A program made the translations under genes and the position numbers. From contig JAFLCL010000017.1 in the NCBI GenBank assembly GCA_017303575.1, positions 1 to 64,000 on the forward strand: DNA of 64,000 nt, written 5' to 3'. Below the pieces are notes generated by a model. The model worked only from the letters and a program-made list of their open reading frames with translations, did no database searches and was not told where the DNA came from. Shown in pieces: positions 52,418 through 61,281 of the stretch (positions within the stretch are counted from its first letter, which is position 1; each line of letters starts with the position of its first letter). Source of the stretch: Deltaproteobacteria bacterium. Lineage in GTDB: Bacteria > Myxococcota_A > Polyangia > Polyangiales > Sandaracinaceae.

Positions 52418-53440
52418 TCAGCGCGCGCGGCACTGGCCGTTCACACAGTCGCGGCCCGCGCCGCAGCCTGCTGCCGACGTGCACTCGGGCGTGACGAGGT
52501 CGGACATCGAGAAGCACAGGTAGTCGCCGGTGCTGCCCATGCGGCAGAGCGGGAGCTGCGAGTCGATGGCCATGCACTCGCTGTCTGCCATCGTGCTGCA
52601 GGGGGTGCGGCACACGCCCTCGCGGCAGAGGCGGCCCATCGCGCAGTCCGAGTCCACGCTGCAGAACGGGGTCGGCTCCCACGTGGGTCGGCAGAAGCCG
52701 TCGGTCGCGCAGCTCGCGACCTCGCTGTCGCAGGTGTCGCTGGTCTGGCAGTCGGGGAGGCAGCGTCCCGAGACACAGTGCGAGCCGGCGTCGCAGTCGT
52801 CCGTGGAAGAACAGTCCTCCTGGGGGCGGCAGAACGAGCCGATGCAGACGTCGCCGGACGCGCAGTCCGAGTTGCCCGAGCACACCACGGTGCACTCGTT
52901 GTTCAGGCAGACCTGGCCGCCGGGGCACTCGCGATCGAGCGTGCAGGTGTTCGCCGGATCGACGCACGTGTTCTCGACGCAGAGCTGGCTCGCGCAGTCA
53001 CCGCCCGAGCGGCACTCGTCCGGACCGTGCGGGACGCAGGTCGAGCGGAAGTCACACCAGAAACCTGGCGTCGTGCACTCGGCGTCGCCCGCGCAGGTCG
53101 TCGAGCCGCGACAGAAGCCCTCCTCGCAATACGCGCCCTCGGCGCAGTCGCCGTTCGTGCGGCAAGCCTCGCGAGGCACGCAGGTTCCGCCCGCACAGAT
53201 GTCGGTGCCCGTGCAGGGATCCTCGGTCGAGCAGCTCACGTCCGGGATGCACTCGCCGCCGACGCAGGCCTCGCCGTCGGCGCAGTCTTCGGCCACGTCG
53301 CACTCGGCGCAGCGTCCAGCGCGGCATTCCTCGCCATCGCCCCAGTACACGGGGCAGCCCGAGAGCACGCCGGCGAGACCCATCATCGCGAGGGTGAGAC
53401 CCGCGCCAGGCAGGCCGGACCGAGTACCGTGGGTGCGCAT
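52418..53440 (-). CDS. Cysteine-rich lipoprotein (tandem Dickkopf/EGF-like units)
   Basis: A 340-residue protein; ATG 53440 is preferred because AAGGAG lies six bases upstream. Lipoprotein signal LTLAMMGLAGVLSGC (C29). The mature part is a tandem array of about ten Cys-rich units of 25-35 residues with the pattern CxxDxDCxxGxxCxxGxC, for example ECDVAEDCADGEACVGGEC and CNGDCAEGAYCEEGFC-like units. These resemble Dickkopf N-terminal or EGF-like repeats common in myxobacterial surface proteins. Function unknown, probably structural or adhesive. It has a good sigma-54 promoter candidate (53490-53505) with an upstream palindrome, and a terminator at 52326-52363, so it is probably monocistronic. 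Confidence 0.82.
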   Translation of the reverse strand: MRTHGTRSGLPGAGLTLAMMGLAGVLSGCPVYWGDGEECRAGRCAECDVAEDCADGEACVGGECIPDVSCSTEDPCTGTDICAGGTCVPREACRTNGDCAEGAYCEEGFCRGSTTCAGDAECTTPGFWCDFRSTCVPHGPDECRSGGDCASQLCVENTCVDPANTCTLDRECPGGQVCLNNECTVVCSGNSDCASGDVCIGSFCRPQEDCSSTDDCDAGSHCVSGRCLPDCQTSDTCDSEVASCATDGFCRPTWEPTPFCSVDSDCAMGRLCREGVCRTPCSTMADSECMAIDSQLPLCRMGSTGDYLCFSMSDLVTPECTSAAGCGAGRDCVNGQCRAR

Positions 53441-53489
53441 GATCGACTCCTTCATCGCGGCGAGCTGGCCGCCAGTGGTCGCAGGCCAA

Positions 53490-53505
53490 AGCGATGACCG
53501 TGCCA
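53490..53505 (-). promoter_or_regulatory. Candidate sigma-54 promoter of the Cys-rich lipoprotein gene
   Basis: Minus strand TGGCACGGTCATCGCT matches TGGCACG, four bases, TTGCW with one mismatch in the -12 box. The predicted start near 53479 gives a leader of about 39 bases containing AAGGAG before ATG 53440. Confidence 0.6.
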
Positions 53506-53603
53506 GGAAGGCATCGTGCGCGATCCGCACTGGGAATGCAGCGTTTCCCGCGAGGATCGTCGCTCCCGCCGCCGCCGCGCCCCGCGGGGCCCTCCGAGCG
53601 CCA

Positions 53604-53619
53604 GTGAACCCAGGTTCAC
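53604..53619. promoter_or_regulatory. Perfect palindrome, possible activator (enhancer) site
   Basis: GTGAACC, two bases, GGTTCAC is a perfect 7+7 inverted repeat about 100-115 bp upstream of the sigma-54-like promoter at 53490-53505, a usual distance for binding sites of sigma-54 activators. Confidence 0.45.
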
Positions 53620-53669
53620 GAGAGCCCTTCGAACGATGACCGTACTTCACGGCCCGACTCGGCCCGCCC

Positions 53670-54623
53670 TCACGGCTCGGGGTCGTGGGCGGTGTCCGCG
53701 GGCGGCTCGGCCGGCTGGGTCGACGTCACGGCGGGGACCGCCACCTCGACGTCGGTCTCGGCGATGCGCGGATCAGTGTCGGGCCGGGTGCGCCGTCCCC
53801 GCGCGAGAGGAGGCAGATCGGGGATCGAGGTGAACAGCCGGTAGGGGTCCACCACGTGGCCGTTCTGTCGGTACTCGAAGTGAAGGTGCGCTCCGTGCGC
53901 GATGCCCGTCTGCCCGACGGCGGCGATCACGTCGCCGCGATGCACCACCTGGCCAGGGATCACGTAGGTCTCGACGCAGTGGGCATACATGCTCACCGCC
54001 CCATCGGCGTGAACGAGCAGCACGGCGTTGCCGTAGCCGCTCATGCGGTTGTCGCTGAAGGCCACCAGCCCGTCGGCGACCGCGACGATGACCGCCCCCT
54101 CGTGAGCGCCGATGTCGACGCCCTGGTGCATGTGCCTGCGTCGGGTCCGGACGAGGAGGCCACGTGTCGTACGGCGGAACCCCTGCCGCGGTCCGAAGCC
54201 TCGCCAGAGACGCCCCTCGGGCACGGGCCACAGCAGGTCGCTCGGCGCACGTGCACCCCCGGCGCGGGCCGCTTCCAGCCAGTTCGCCGGGACCGCCGCC
54301 GTGGTGGCGAGCCGTGCGACACGAGGTCCCACCAAGCCGAGGGACTCGGCGCGTCGGAGCGCTTCGCCCTCGAGCAACGGCACGCGCCGCGGGCCCTCGC
54401 ACATGCGGCGTCCATGGAAGACGTGGCAGTCGCGCCCGCTCGAGGGGCCCCACTGGATGCCCTCGGGCCGCGCAGGCACAGCGGTGGGTGCGGGGCTGCT
54501 CGATGCGCTCGGCGCGCTGGTGCTGCTCGGCGTCACGGCCGCGTGCTCTTGCGCGTGCACGGTGGCGATCGCGAGGAGCAGCGAGGCTCCTGACATCACC
54601 AGTGTCCACGACCCGCGCTTCAT
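53670..54623 (-). CDS. M23 (LytM) family metallopeptidase
   Basis: A 317-residue protein from ATG 54623 with a Sec signal (WTLVMSGASLLLAIATVHA) and a Ser/Pro/Ala-rich spacer. Residues 60-80 contain a Cys pair (GRDCHVFHGRRMCEG). The C-terminal LytM domain (about 130-285) has the zinc ligands H166 and D170 (HMHQGVDIG) and H248 with H246 (GAHLHFEY), plus the conserved H215 in SMYAHC, so it should be an active peptidoglycan endopeptidase acting in the periplasm or outside the cell. A Pro/Thr-rich tail follows. It is downstream of trmL on the same strand with a 62-bp gap. Confidence 0.92.
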   Translation of the reverse strand: MKRGSWTLVMSGASLLLAIATVHAQEHAAVTPSSTSAPSASSSPAPTAVPARPEGIQWGPSSGRDCHVFHGRRMCEGPRRVPLLEGEALRRAESLGLVGPRVARLATTAAVPANWLEAARAGGARAPSDLLWPVPEGRLWRGFGPRQGFRRTTRGLLVRTRRRHMHQGVDIGAHEGAVIVAVADGLVAFSDNRMSGYGNAVLLVHADGAVSMYAHCVETYVIPGQVVHRGDVIAAVGQTGIAHGAHLHFEYRQNGHVVDPYRLFTSIPDLPPLARGRRTRPDTDPRIAETDVEVAVPAVTSTQPAEPPADTAHDPEP

Positions 54624-54685
54624 CGTGGGCCGCAGCCTCGCCTCGGACGATCCGGTGTGCAAGCCCCGAACGTCACAGATTCGCC

Positions 54686-55207
54686 CTATTTCTCTTGCGG
54701 ATCAGCCACGAGACATGGGCTGCGGAGCCCACCGGCCTGACGTAGAGCCTCGAAAACAACGACGGAAACGGCATTCGAGAGGTTGAGAGAGCGGACCCCT
54801 CCGCTCGTCGGGAGGCTCCACATCGAGGCGGAAAAGCGCTCGCAGAGCGAATTCGGGAGGCCCACGGACTCGCGTCCGAACACGAACGCGTCCCCTGCAC
54901 GGAGCTCCGCGTCGAAGAGCGACTTGGTCCCATTGGCGCTCAGCAGATGGATGCGGGCCTCCGGATGCGCGGCCTCGAACGCGTCGAAGGACGCGTGCAC
55001 GTGGAGGTCGACGAGGTGCCAGTAGTCGATGCCCGCGCGCTTCACCGAGCGATCGTCGATGCGGAAGCCCAGTGGCTCGATGAGGTGGAGCGCGCTCTGC
55101 GTCGCTGCACACGTGCGCGCGATGGAGCCCGTGTTCGGGGGGATCTCGGGCTCGACCAGCACCACGCGCAGCGGCGGAGCGAGCGGCGGTACGCGGAGCT
55201 TGCTCAC
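54686..55207 (-). CDS. trmL: tRNA (cytidine(34)/uridine(34)-2'-O)-methyltransferase TrmL
   Basis: A 173-residue SPOUT methyltransferase. Motifs: VVLVEPEIPPNTGSIARTCA at the N-terminus, FVFGRESVGLP, and the C-terminal knot NLSNAVSVVVFEALRQ. TrmL methylates the 2'-OH of nucleotide 34 in tRNA-Leu isoacceptors. I start at GTG 55207 because the sequence upstream to ATG 55258 has A/T in many third codon positions, unlike coding sequence here, and TrmL normally begins a few residues before the VEPEIPPNTG motif. The longer start cannot be excluded. Confidence 0.9.
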   Translation of the reverse strand: MSKLRVPPLAPPLRVVLVEPEIPPNTGSIARTCAATQSALHLIEPLGFRIDDRSVKRAGIDYWHLVDLHVHASFDAFEAAHPEARIHLLSANGTKSLFDAELRAGDAFVFGRESVGLPNSLCERFSASMWSLPTSGGVRSLNLSNAVSVVVFEALRQAGGLRSPCLVADPQEK

Positions 55208-55314
55208 AGAAGAACGCTCGTAGCCGACGAGATGATCGTGCTTCCTTGATCCCTGCATCCGCGCGAGGCTAGCCTTGTTCTTTCCCTTCGCGTCCCGCCT
55301 TCGTCGAGGTTCCC

Positions 55315-56082
55315 ATGCGAACGTGGCTCGCCCCGCTGCTCGTCCTCTCCATCGTGATCTCGTCGTCCGGCTTGGGCGCGTGCGCGAGCGGTGGTGACGG
55401 TGGTCGCGACGCGGGTCGCGTCGGAACGCCGGACGCGCGCGTCGTCGGCTTCGATGCGCCGTTCCCGCGCGACACGGGCCCGGTCCCCGACGCGAACGTG
55501 CGCCCCGACACCGGTGCTCCTCGCGACGGAGGCTCGTCGTGCACGCCAGCGTGCGACACCGGTGAGACGTGCGTGTCGGGCACGTGCCGCTGCGGCGCGG
55601 GCGCCGCCTGCACGGGCACGCAGACGTGTTGTGGTGGCGGCTGCGTCGACACGCGCACCAACGCCGCGCACTGCGGCATGTGCGGCATGGCCTGCACGTC
55701 GGGTCGCTCGTGCACGGCCGGTAGCTGCGAGGTCGCGTGCACTGTGAGCTGCCCCGCGGGCACGACGTGCATGGGGACCCAGTGTCTGTGCGGTACGGGC
55801 GCGGGCGCGCGCGCGTGCAGCAGCGGCGAGACCTGCTGCAGCGGCAGCTGCACGCGCACCGACACCGTCGCGAACTGCGGCGCGTGTGGCCGCGTGTGCT
55901 CGGGCTCGCAGTCGTGCTGCTCGGGCGCCTGCCGCGACACGCAGAACGACGAGAGCAATTGCGGCAGCTGCGGCAACTCGTGCGACGACACCGCCGATGG
56001 CTGCACCGGCGGCAACTGCACGTGCGGCGGCGGGTCCGAGTGCCTGATCATGTGCCTCATCGGCACCTGCTTCCCTCTCTAG
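55315..56082 (+). CDS. Cysteine-rich lipoprotein, hypothetical
   Basis: A 255-residue protein from ATG 55315. Lipoprotein signal WLAPLLVLSIVISSSGLGAC (C23), an Asp/Arg/Pro-rich linker (PDARVVGFDAPFPRDTG), and then Cys-rich repeats from residue 75. Two unit types alternate: CxxGxxCxxGxC (GETCVSGTC, SCTAGSC) and CGxCG/CCSGxC (CGMCGMACTSG, CCSGSC, CGSCGNSC). These resemble the Cys-rich units of the larger MopE-type lipoproteins in the window, without their D-C-D metal motifs. Function unknown. The kynureninase-like gene starts 7 bp after the stop. Confidence 0.78.
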   Translation: MRTWLAPLLVLSIVISSSGLGACASGGDGGRDAGRVGTPDARVVGFDAPFPRDTGPVPDANVRPDTGAPRDGGSSCTPACDTGETCVSGTCRCGAGAACTGTQTCCGGGCVDTRTNAAHCGMCGMACTSGRSCTAGSCEVACTVSCPAGTTCMGTQCLCGTGAGARACSSGETCCSGSCTRTDTVANCGACGRVCSGSQSCCSGACRDTQNDESNCGSCGNSCDDTADGCTGGNCTCGGGSECLIMCLIGTCFPL

Positions 56083-56089
56083 AGGCGCG

Positions 56090-57238
56090 ATGGATCCGCG
56101 CTCCCTGCGCCCGCACTACGGAGCCTTCCTCCGCGACGGTCGCATCCTCCTGACCGGCCACTCGCACCAGGCGTGGCCCGACGTGGCGCGCGCCGCGCAG
56201 CTCGAGGCGTTCGACGACGCGGCCGAGCACGTCGATCACAAGTGGGGCAAGGCGTTCGAGGCCGCGGACGCCGTGCGTTCTGCCGTCGCCTCGCGTATCG
56301 CATGCAGCGCCGAGGAGGTCGCGCTCGGCGCGAGCACACACGAGCTCGTCGCCCGCTTTCTCTCGGCGTTGCCGCTGCGCACGCGACAGCGCGTCGTCAC
56401 CACGCGCGGCGAGTTCCACACCATCCACCGACAGCTCTCGCGCCTCGCCGAAGAGGGTGTCGAGGTCGTGATGATCGATCCCGGTCCGATCGACTCGCTC
56501 GCCTCGCGCCTCGCCGACGCGCTCGACGATCGGACCGCGGCGGTGCTGGTCTCGAGCGTGCTGTTCGAGACCTCGAGCGCCGTGCCCCACCTCGCTTCGC
56601 TCGCCGAACGAGCTCGCGCGCGAGGCGTCGCGATGCTCGTCGACGCGTACCACGCGTTCTGCGTCGTCCCGTTCACCGTGGACGAGCTCGGGGGCGACGT
56701 CTTCGTCACCGCGGGCGGTTACAAGTACGCGCAGTGGGGCGAGGGCAACTGCTTCCTCCGTGTGCCGCCGTCGTTCGACGGCCGCCCTGCGTACACCGGA
56801 TGGTTCTCCGACTTCGCGCAACTCTCGGCGCCGCGCGACGGACGCGCCGTGAGCTATGGCAGCCGTCCGTGCGATCGCTTCGCGGGCAGCACCTACGATC
56901 CGACGAGCCACTACCGCGCACGCGCGGTCACGCGCTTCTTCGACGCACACGGCCTCGACGTGCCGACGCTGCGCGCGATCTCGCTGAAGCAGACGTCACG
57001 CCTGCTCGCGAGCCTCGAGGGGCTGGACGTCGCGACACCTCGCAGCGACGCGCGTGGCGGCTTCGTGTCTGTCCGCGTGAAGGACGCGGCCGCCATCGTC
57101 GCCATCCTCGCCTCGCGCGGCGTGATGACCGACGCGCGCGGCGATCTGCTGCGCCTGGGGCCCGCGCCCTACGTGACCGACGAGGAGCTCGAGGTCGCGA
57201 TCGGCCTCGTGCGAGAGGTGATAGCGTCGCGGCCATGA
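56090..57238 (+). CDS. Kynureninase-like PLP-dependent class V aminotransferase-fold enzyme
   Basis: A 382-residue cytoplasmic protein. Class V fold-type I features: TGHSHQAWPDVARAAQ near the N-terminus, TTRGEFHTIHRQLSRLAEEG, the PLP-ring Asp region LVDAYHAFCVVPF, and the PLP lysine K212 in TAGGYKYAQWGEGNCFLRVP, which is the kynureninase-type layout. The C-terminal small domain (GGFVSVRVKDAAAIVAILASRG) is normal. Kynureninases are about 410-460 aa and this is shorter, so the true substrate may differ. It begins an operon with the PPK2 gene (4-bp overlap) and the DUF6986 gene. Confidence 0.8.
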   Translation: MDPRSLRPHYGAFLRDGRILLTGHSHQAWPDVARAAQLEAFDDAAEHVDHKWGKAFEAADAVRSAVASRIACSAEEVALGASTHELVARFLSALPLRTRQRVVTTRGEFHTIHRQLSRLAEEGVEVVMIDPGPIDSLASRLADALDDRTAAVLVSSVLFETSSAVPHLASLAERARARGVAMLVDAYHAFCVVPFTVDELGGDVFVTAGGYKYAQWGEGNCFLRVPPSFDGRPAYTGWFSDFAQLSAPRDGRAVSYGSRPCDRFAGSTYDPTSHYRARAVTRFFDAHGLDVPTLRAISLKQTSRLLASLEGLDVATPRSDARGGFVSVRVKDAAAIVAILASRGVMTDARGDLLRLGPAPYVTDEELEVAIGLVREVIASRP

Positions 57239-58116
57239 GCGCGCGCTTCGTCACGGTCGACAGCCCCTACCTCGTGCCCTTCGACGGCGGCTTCCGTATC
57301 GAGAAGGCAGACACCGCCCCCGCGAAGAAGAAGCGCGACGACGAGGCGAACGACGCGGCCCTCGCGAAGACCATCCTCCGCATGCGCAAGCTCCAGGGCC
57401 GACTGCTCGCGAGCGATCGACGCTCGCTGCTCGTCGTGTTCCAGGCCATGGACGCCGCGGGCAAGGACGGAACGATCAAGGCCGTCATGTCGGGCATCAA
57501 CCCCGCTGGCTGCGAAGTGCACAACTTCAAGCGACCGAGCGATGCCGAGCTCGATCACGACTTTCTCTGGCGCATCCACCAGCGCGCGCCCGAGCGGGGG
57601 CGCATCGGCATCTTCAACCGCAGCCACTACGAGGAGGTCATCGTGGTGCGCGTGCACCCGACCATCCTCGAAGGCCAGCGTTTGCCCGCGATGCCGAGCG
57701 AGAAGAAGGTCTGGCAAGAGCGCTTCGAGTCGATCCGCGACTTCGAGAGGCACCTCGCGCGCAACGGCACGACGATCGTGAAGTTCTTCCTCCACGTCTC
57801 GAAGAGCGAGCAGAAGAAGCGCTTGCTCGAGCGCATCGCCGACCCCGAGGCCAACTGGAAGTTCGAGGCCGCGGACGTGAACGAGCGCGATCACTTCGGC
57901 GATTACATGGACGCGTACCAGGACGCGCTGAACGAGACATCGCGCGCGTGGGCGCCCTGGTACACGATCCCCGCGGACGACAAGCGCTTCATGCGACGCA
58001 CCGTCGCGGACATCCTCGTCCAGACGCTCGAGGGCATGGACCTCGACTACCCCGAGATCTCGGCGCCGAGCAGGGCTGCGATGCTCGAAGCGAAGAAGAA
58101 GCTCGAGAGCGAGTGA
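57235..58116 (+). CDS. ppk2: Polyphosphate:nucleotide phosphotransferase (PPK2 family)
   Basis: A 293-residue cytoplasmic protein with a single PPK2 domain. Walker A is AMDAAGKDGTIK (71-82), followed by the lid-side motif NFKRPSDAELDHDFLWR. Walker B is GIFNRSHYEEVIVVRVHP (125-142). SKSEQKKRLLERIADPEANWKF and RAWAPWYTIPADDKRFMR follow. PPK2 enzymes use polyphosphate to phosphorylate nucleoside mono- or diphosphates. The order of motifs and length fit class I or III; which nucleotide is used cannot be told. ATG overlaps the stop of the kynureninase-like gene. Confidence 0.93.
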   Translation: MSARFVTVDSPYLVPFDGGFRIEKADTAPAKKKRDDEANDAALAKTILRMRKLQGRLLASDRRSLLVVFQAMDAAGKDGTIKAVMSGINPAGCEVHNFKRPSDAELDHDFLWRIHQRAPERGRIGIFNRSHYEEVIVVRVHPTILEGQRLPAMPSEKKVWQERFESIRDFERHLARNGTTIVKFFLHVSKSEQKKRLLERIADPEANWKFEAADVNERDHFGDYMDAYQDALNETSRAWAPWYTIPADDKRFMRRTVADILVQTLEGMDLDYPEISAPSRAAMLEAKKKLESE

Positions 58117-58146
58117 TCCCGCGGCGCCCGTCGGAGGTTCGCTTCC

Positions 58147-59364
58147 ATGCAGCTCCACGTGCTCTATGCCGGTGCCGATCGCTTCGTCGCGTCGATCGTG
58201 CCCAAGGTCGGTCGCCTCGCGCGTGACGCGTTCGAGACGCACCTCGCGAGCGACGACGATCTCGCACGTCTGGTGGCGTCCGAGGTGCGCCGCCTCGAGC
58301 TCGGTGAGCTGCGCGCGCGCGTGCGGGCGCGGCTCGCGGCACGGCCGGTCGACGACTTCCGCGTCGACTTCGAGGACGGCTACGGCGTGCGACCCGACGC
58401 CGAGCACGACGAGCACGCACGTGCCGTAGGGCGCGCGATCGCCGAAGGGCACAGGGCTGACACGCTGCCGCCGTGGCTCGGGATCCGCATCGCTCCGCTC
58501 GACGCGGACACACGCGCGCGAGGCCTCCGGACGCTCGAGCTCGTGATCGAGGCGATGTGCGCGGCCCGTGGCGCGCGGCCGCTTCGCATCACGCTGCCGA
58601 AGGTGCGGAGCGTGCGCGAGGTGGACGAGCTCGCGGGCGCGCTCGAGGCTCACGAGCGCGAGAAGGCGCTGCCGCGCGGCTCGCTCGTGATCGAGCTGAT
58701 GCTCGAGGACCCGGCGGCGTTCCTCGACGCGAGCGGTCGCGTGCCGATCCGCGCGCTCGTCGAGGCGGGACGCGGCCGTGTGAGCTCGTGTCACCTCGGA
58801 AGCTACGACCTCACGGCCGCGCTCGACGTGCCTGGCTGGGCGCAGCGCCCCGATCACCCTGCGTGCGGCACCGCGCGCATGCTCGCCAAGCTCGCGCTCG
58901 CGGGCACGGGCGTGCCGCTCTTCGATGGAGCGACCACGCGGCTTCCGCTCGCCGCGAGCCGCGCGGGCGCGAGCGAGGCGGAGCGCGCGCGCGATCACGA
59001 GGAGATCGTCGGGGCCATGGCCGAGCACGCGGCGAGCGTGCGTCGCGCGCTCTCCGAGGGGATCGACGCCGGCTGGGATCTCCACCCGGCGCAGATCCCG
59101 GCGCGCCTCTGCGCAGTGTTCGCGACCTACCTCGGTGCGCGTGAAGCGATGACGGAGCGCCTCTCTCGCTTCCTCGACCGGCACGCGCGCGCCACTGCCA
59201 CGGGCAGCGCGTTCGACGACGCGGCGACCGGACGCGCGCTCGTGTCGTTCTTCGATCGAGGCCACGCGTGCGGTGCCCTCGACGCGCACGATCTCGCGGC
59301 GGTGGGCATCGAGCGAGCCCCACGCTCGTGGCGCCTCCCGCGCACCGAGCGGAGTGATCACTAG
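58147..59364 (+). CDS. DUF6986 family HpcH/HpaI aldolase-like protein
   Basis: A 405-residue protein from ATG 58147. It has the features of the citrate-lyase/HpcH-HpaI superfamily: VDDFRVDFEDGYGVRPDAEHDEH (metal-binding acidic motif), RITLPKVRSVREVDELAGAL, LVIELMLEDPAAF and VSSCHLGSYDLTAALDVP, then GTGVPLFDGATTRLPLA and WDLHPAQIPARLCAVF. The N-terminal 60 residues are helical. It matches the uncharacterised DUF6986 group, whose members are predicted aldolases or lyases. Substrate unknown. It follows ppk2 by 30 bp and ends 29 bp from a convergent gene. Confidence 0.85.
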   Translation: MQLHVLYAGADRFVASIVPKVGRLARDAFETHLASDDDLARLVASEVRRLELGELRARVRARLAARPVDDFRVDFEDGYGVRPDAEHDEHARAVGRAIAEGHRADTLPPWLGIRIAPLDADTRARGLRTLELVIEAMCAARGARPLRITLPKVRSVREVDELAGALEAHEREKALPRGSLVIELMLEDPAAFLDASGRVPIRALVEAGRGRVSSCHLGSYDLTAALDVPGWAQRPDHPACGTARMLAKLALAGTGVPLFDGATTRLPLAASRAGASEAERARDHEEIVGAMAEHAASVRRALSEGIDAGWDLHPAQIPARLCAVFATYLGAREAMTERLSRFLDRHARATATGSAFDDAATGRALVSFFDRGHACGALDAHDLAAVGIERAPRSWRLPRTERSDH

Positions 59365-59393
59365 GCGTCGATCGCGTTCGAAGCTCGCGAGCG

Positions 59394-59885
59394 TCAGGTC
59401 GAGGGCGCGAGCGCGAAGGGCGCGCTGTACGCGGTTCGCGGGTGTTGGCAGTGGCAGCTCTGGATCACGAAGCGGTAGCGACCCGCGGGTGCGGGGGCGC
59501 ATCGCGTGCAGACACACTGCGCGTCGCCGAGCATTCCATCCCACGGCACGACGGTGATCGAGCTGTCACGAGTCAGTGAGATGCACGTGTCGGGCGTGTC
59601 CTCGCACCGCGTCCGCAGGAGCAAGCCGGCGACGCCTACGCGCTGCCACCGACCACCGATCTCTTGCTCGACGACGATCGACGACTGGAGGTGCGCCGTG
59701 AAATCACCCGGGTCGACGTTCGTCACGCGCAGGCCCATCCCGCGGCCCTGCGTGAGTGGCACGAGATCGATGCGCACGTCCTCACAGGCCTGTTCCGGGA
59801 TGGCGATGTGGTCCTGTGCGGGCGCCCCGCTCGCGAACAGCGTCAGCAGGGCGACGAGGACCGGAAAGAGTCGCCACGCGTTCAT
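59394..59885 (-). CDS. Secreted hypothetical protein
   Basis: A 163-residue protein from ATG 59885 with a Sec signal (LFPVLVALLTLFASGAPA). The mature part (HIAIPEQACEDVRIDLVPL, LRVTNVDPGDFTAHLQSSIV, PAGRYRFVIQSCHCQHPR) reads as an immunoglobulin-like beta sandwich with three Cys clusters, including CEDTPDTC and CVCTRC. It may be a small metal-binding or surface protein, but there is no recognised family. Upstream lies the EamA transporter gene on the same strand with a 35-bp gap. Confidence 0.7.
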   Translation of the reverse strand: MNAWRLFPVLVALLTLFASGAPAQDHIAIPEQACEDVRIDLVPLTQGRGMGLRVTNVDPGDFTAHLQSSIVVEQEIGGRWQRVGVAGLLLRTRCEDTPDTCISLTRDSSITVVPWDGMLGDAQCVCTRCAPAPAGRYRFVIQSCHCQHPRTAYSAPFALAPST

Positions 59886-59920
59886 CACGCGATCGTGCGC
59901 GGTGCAGACGCAGCGGGCAA

Positions 59921-60826
59921 TCACCCCTGTTTCGTGGGCGACCGCGCGACGAGCAGCGTGCCCGCGAAGACGAGCAAGGCGCCGAGCCACGTCAGGGGCG
60001 TCGGGATCTCGTGGAACACCAGCACCGCGAAGCCCATCGCGAACGCGACCTGCGCGAAGCTCACCGCGGTCGCGCGCGCCGCCGTCTCCTGTTGCAAGGC
60101 CTCGGTCATCTTCACCTGACCGATCTGCGTCGCGACGCCCACGCCGAGGAGCACGAGCCACTCGGAGCCTTCAGGCCACACCCAGATCGGCCACGCGATG
60201 GGCAACGTCAGCGGGATGACGAGCAGCGGCAGCTGGAACACGACGACGCGCGCGTCCTCGTCCTTGAGCCTGCGCACCACGAGGTACACGAGCGCGCTGA
60301 CGAGCGCACCGAGCAAGCCCACGATCACGCCCGCGCTCGAGAGCACGACGTCGCCTTCCTCGTGAGCCCCGAAGATCGTCGACGGGCGCGCGATCAAGAG
60401 CACACCCGCGAAGCCCGCGAGCGTACCGAGCACGTCGCGCGGTCCCGGCTTCTCCCCGAGCGCGAAGGGCGCCAGCGCCGCGACGAGGACGGGATTCAGG
60501 AACTGGATGACCGTGGCCTCGGCCAGCGGGAGCTCGGTGAGCGCGAAGTAATAACAGTGCAGACCGATGCACCCGAGGAGGCCACGCACGAGGAGCCAGC
60601 GCGTGTCCTTGCCCCACGGCGAGATCTTGGCGCGCCAGATCATGACGCCGCTGATCACGAGCGTGATCGCGCCGCGGAAGATGGCGATCTCGGCGCTCGG
60701 GATGCGCGAGCCCGCCATCTTCACCATCGCCGACATCACGCTGAACGCGAGCGCGCTCCACAACATCGCGCGCAGGCCCGGCGAGAGCAGCGGCGCGTCG
60801 TTCGAGCTCTGGGTGGGCGAAGACAT
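59921..60826 (-). CDS. EamA/DMT family transporter
   Basis: A 301-residue inner-membrane protein with ten hydrophobic segments in the 5+5 arrangement of drug/metabolite transporters. Landmarks: AMLWSALAFSVMSAMVKMAG, IAIFRGAITLVISGVMIWR, YYFALTELPLAEATVIQFL (EamA signature), LNPVLVAALAPFALGEKPG and, in the second repeat, SFAQVAFAMGFAVLVFHEIPTPL. Members export amino acids, purines or other small metabolites; the substrate cannot be predicted. Confidence 0.92.
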   Translation of the reverse strand: MSSPTQSSNDAPLLSPGLRAMLWSALAFSVMSAMVKMAGSRIPSAEIAIFRGAITLVISGVMIWRAKISPWGKDTRWLLVRGLLGCIGLHCYYFALTELPLAEATVIQFLNPVLVAALAPFALGEKPGPRDVLGTLAGFAGVLLIARPSTIFGAHEEGDVVLSSAGVIVGLLGALVSALVYLVVRRLKDEDARVVVFQLPLLVIPLTLPIAWPIWVWPEGSEWLVLLGVGVATQIGQVKMTEALQQETAARATAVSFAQVAFAMGFAVLVFHEIPTPLTWLGALLVFAGTLLVARSPTKQG

Positions 60827-60898
60827 CCGCGTACGCGGCTCTCTCCCACGAAGCCCCGCTCACGCCAGGCTCCAACCCCGACGAGCGCGTGGCTCCGC

Positions 60899-61177
60899 TC
60901 AGCGACAGAGCACGATGGCGCTCGACCAGTTGCCGATTTGCCCGCCGCCTCCACCCACGACCGTGAAGCCAGGCGGCACGCGCACCGTGCGGTCAGGCCC
61001 GTGGGCCTGAATCTCTCCTGAGTCGTTCGTATCCACTGTCTCCTGCCGGGCGATGAAGCACTCAGAGAATGGACGCTGCTGAGCCCACGCGGAGTCCGTC
61101 CCGAACATCCAACCGCCGACGGCCACGCCGCCGAGCGCGACCGCACCCGTCACCGCCGCGAGCTTCCACTGTTCCAT
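60899..61177 (-). CDS. Small secreted hypothetical protein
   Basis: A 92-residue protein with AGGAGGG just before ATG 61177. The N-terminus MEQWKLAAVTGAVALGGVAVGG is a signal peptide or single anchor. The mature part (QQRPFSECFIARQETVDTND through VPPGFTVVGGGGGQIGNWSSAIVLC) has two cysteines that may pair. No family recognised. Confidence 0.7.
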   Translation of the reverse strand: MEQWKLAAVTGAVALGGVAVGGWMFGTDSAWAQQRPFSECFIARQETVDTNDSGEIQAHGPDRTVRVPPGFTVVGGGGGQIGNWSSAIVLCR

Positions 61178-61281
61178 CGCACCCTCCTGTGTGAGTGCGA
61201 GCGTAGAAGAACATCGTGCGAGGCGATGCGGCTTTCGCGCAGCTCATGTGCTCGCAGATCCTGCCGCGGAACGCCGAGGGA

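Noticed and set aside
53441-53669. Short plus-strand ORFs in the 229-bp gap
   Set aside because: Arg/Pro-rich with no ribosome site; the gap is better explained as promoter, palindrome and 3' end of neighbours.
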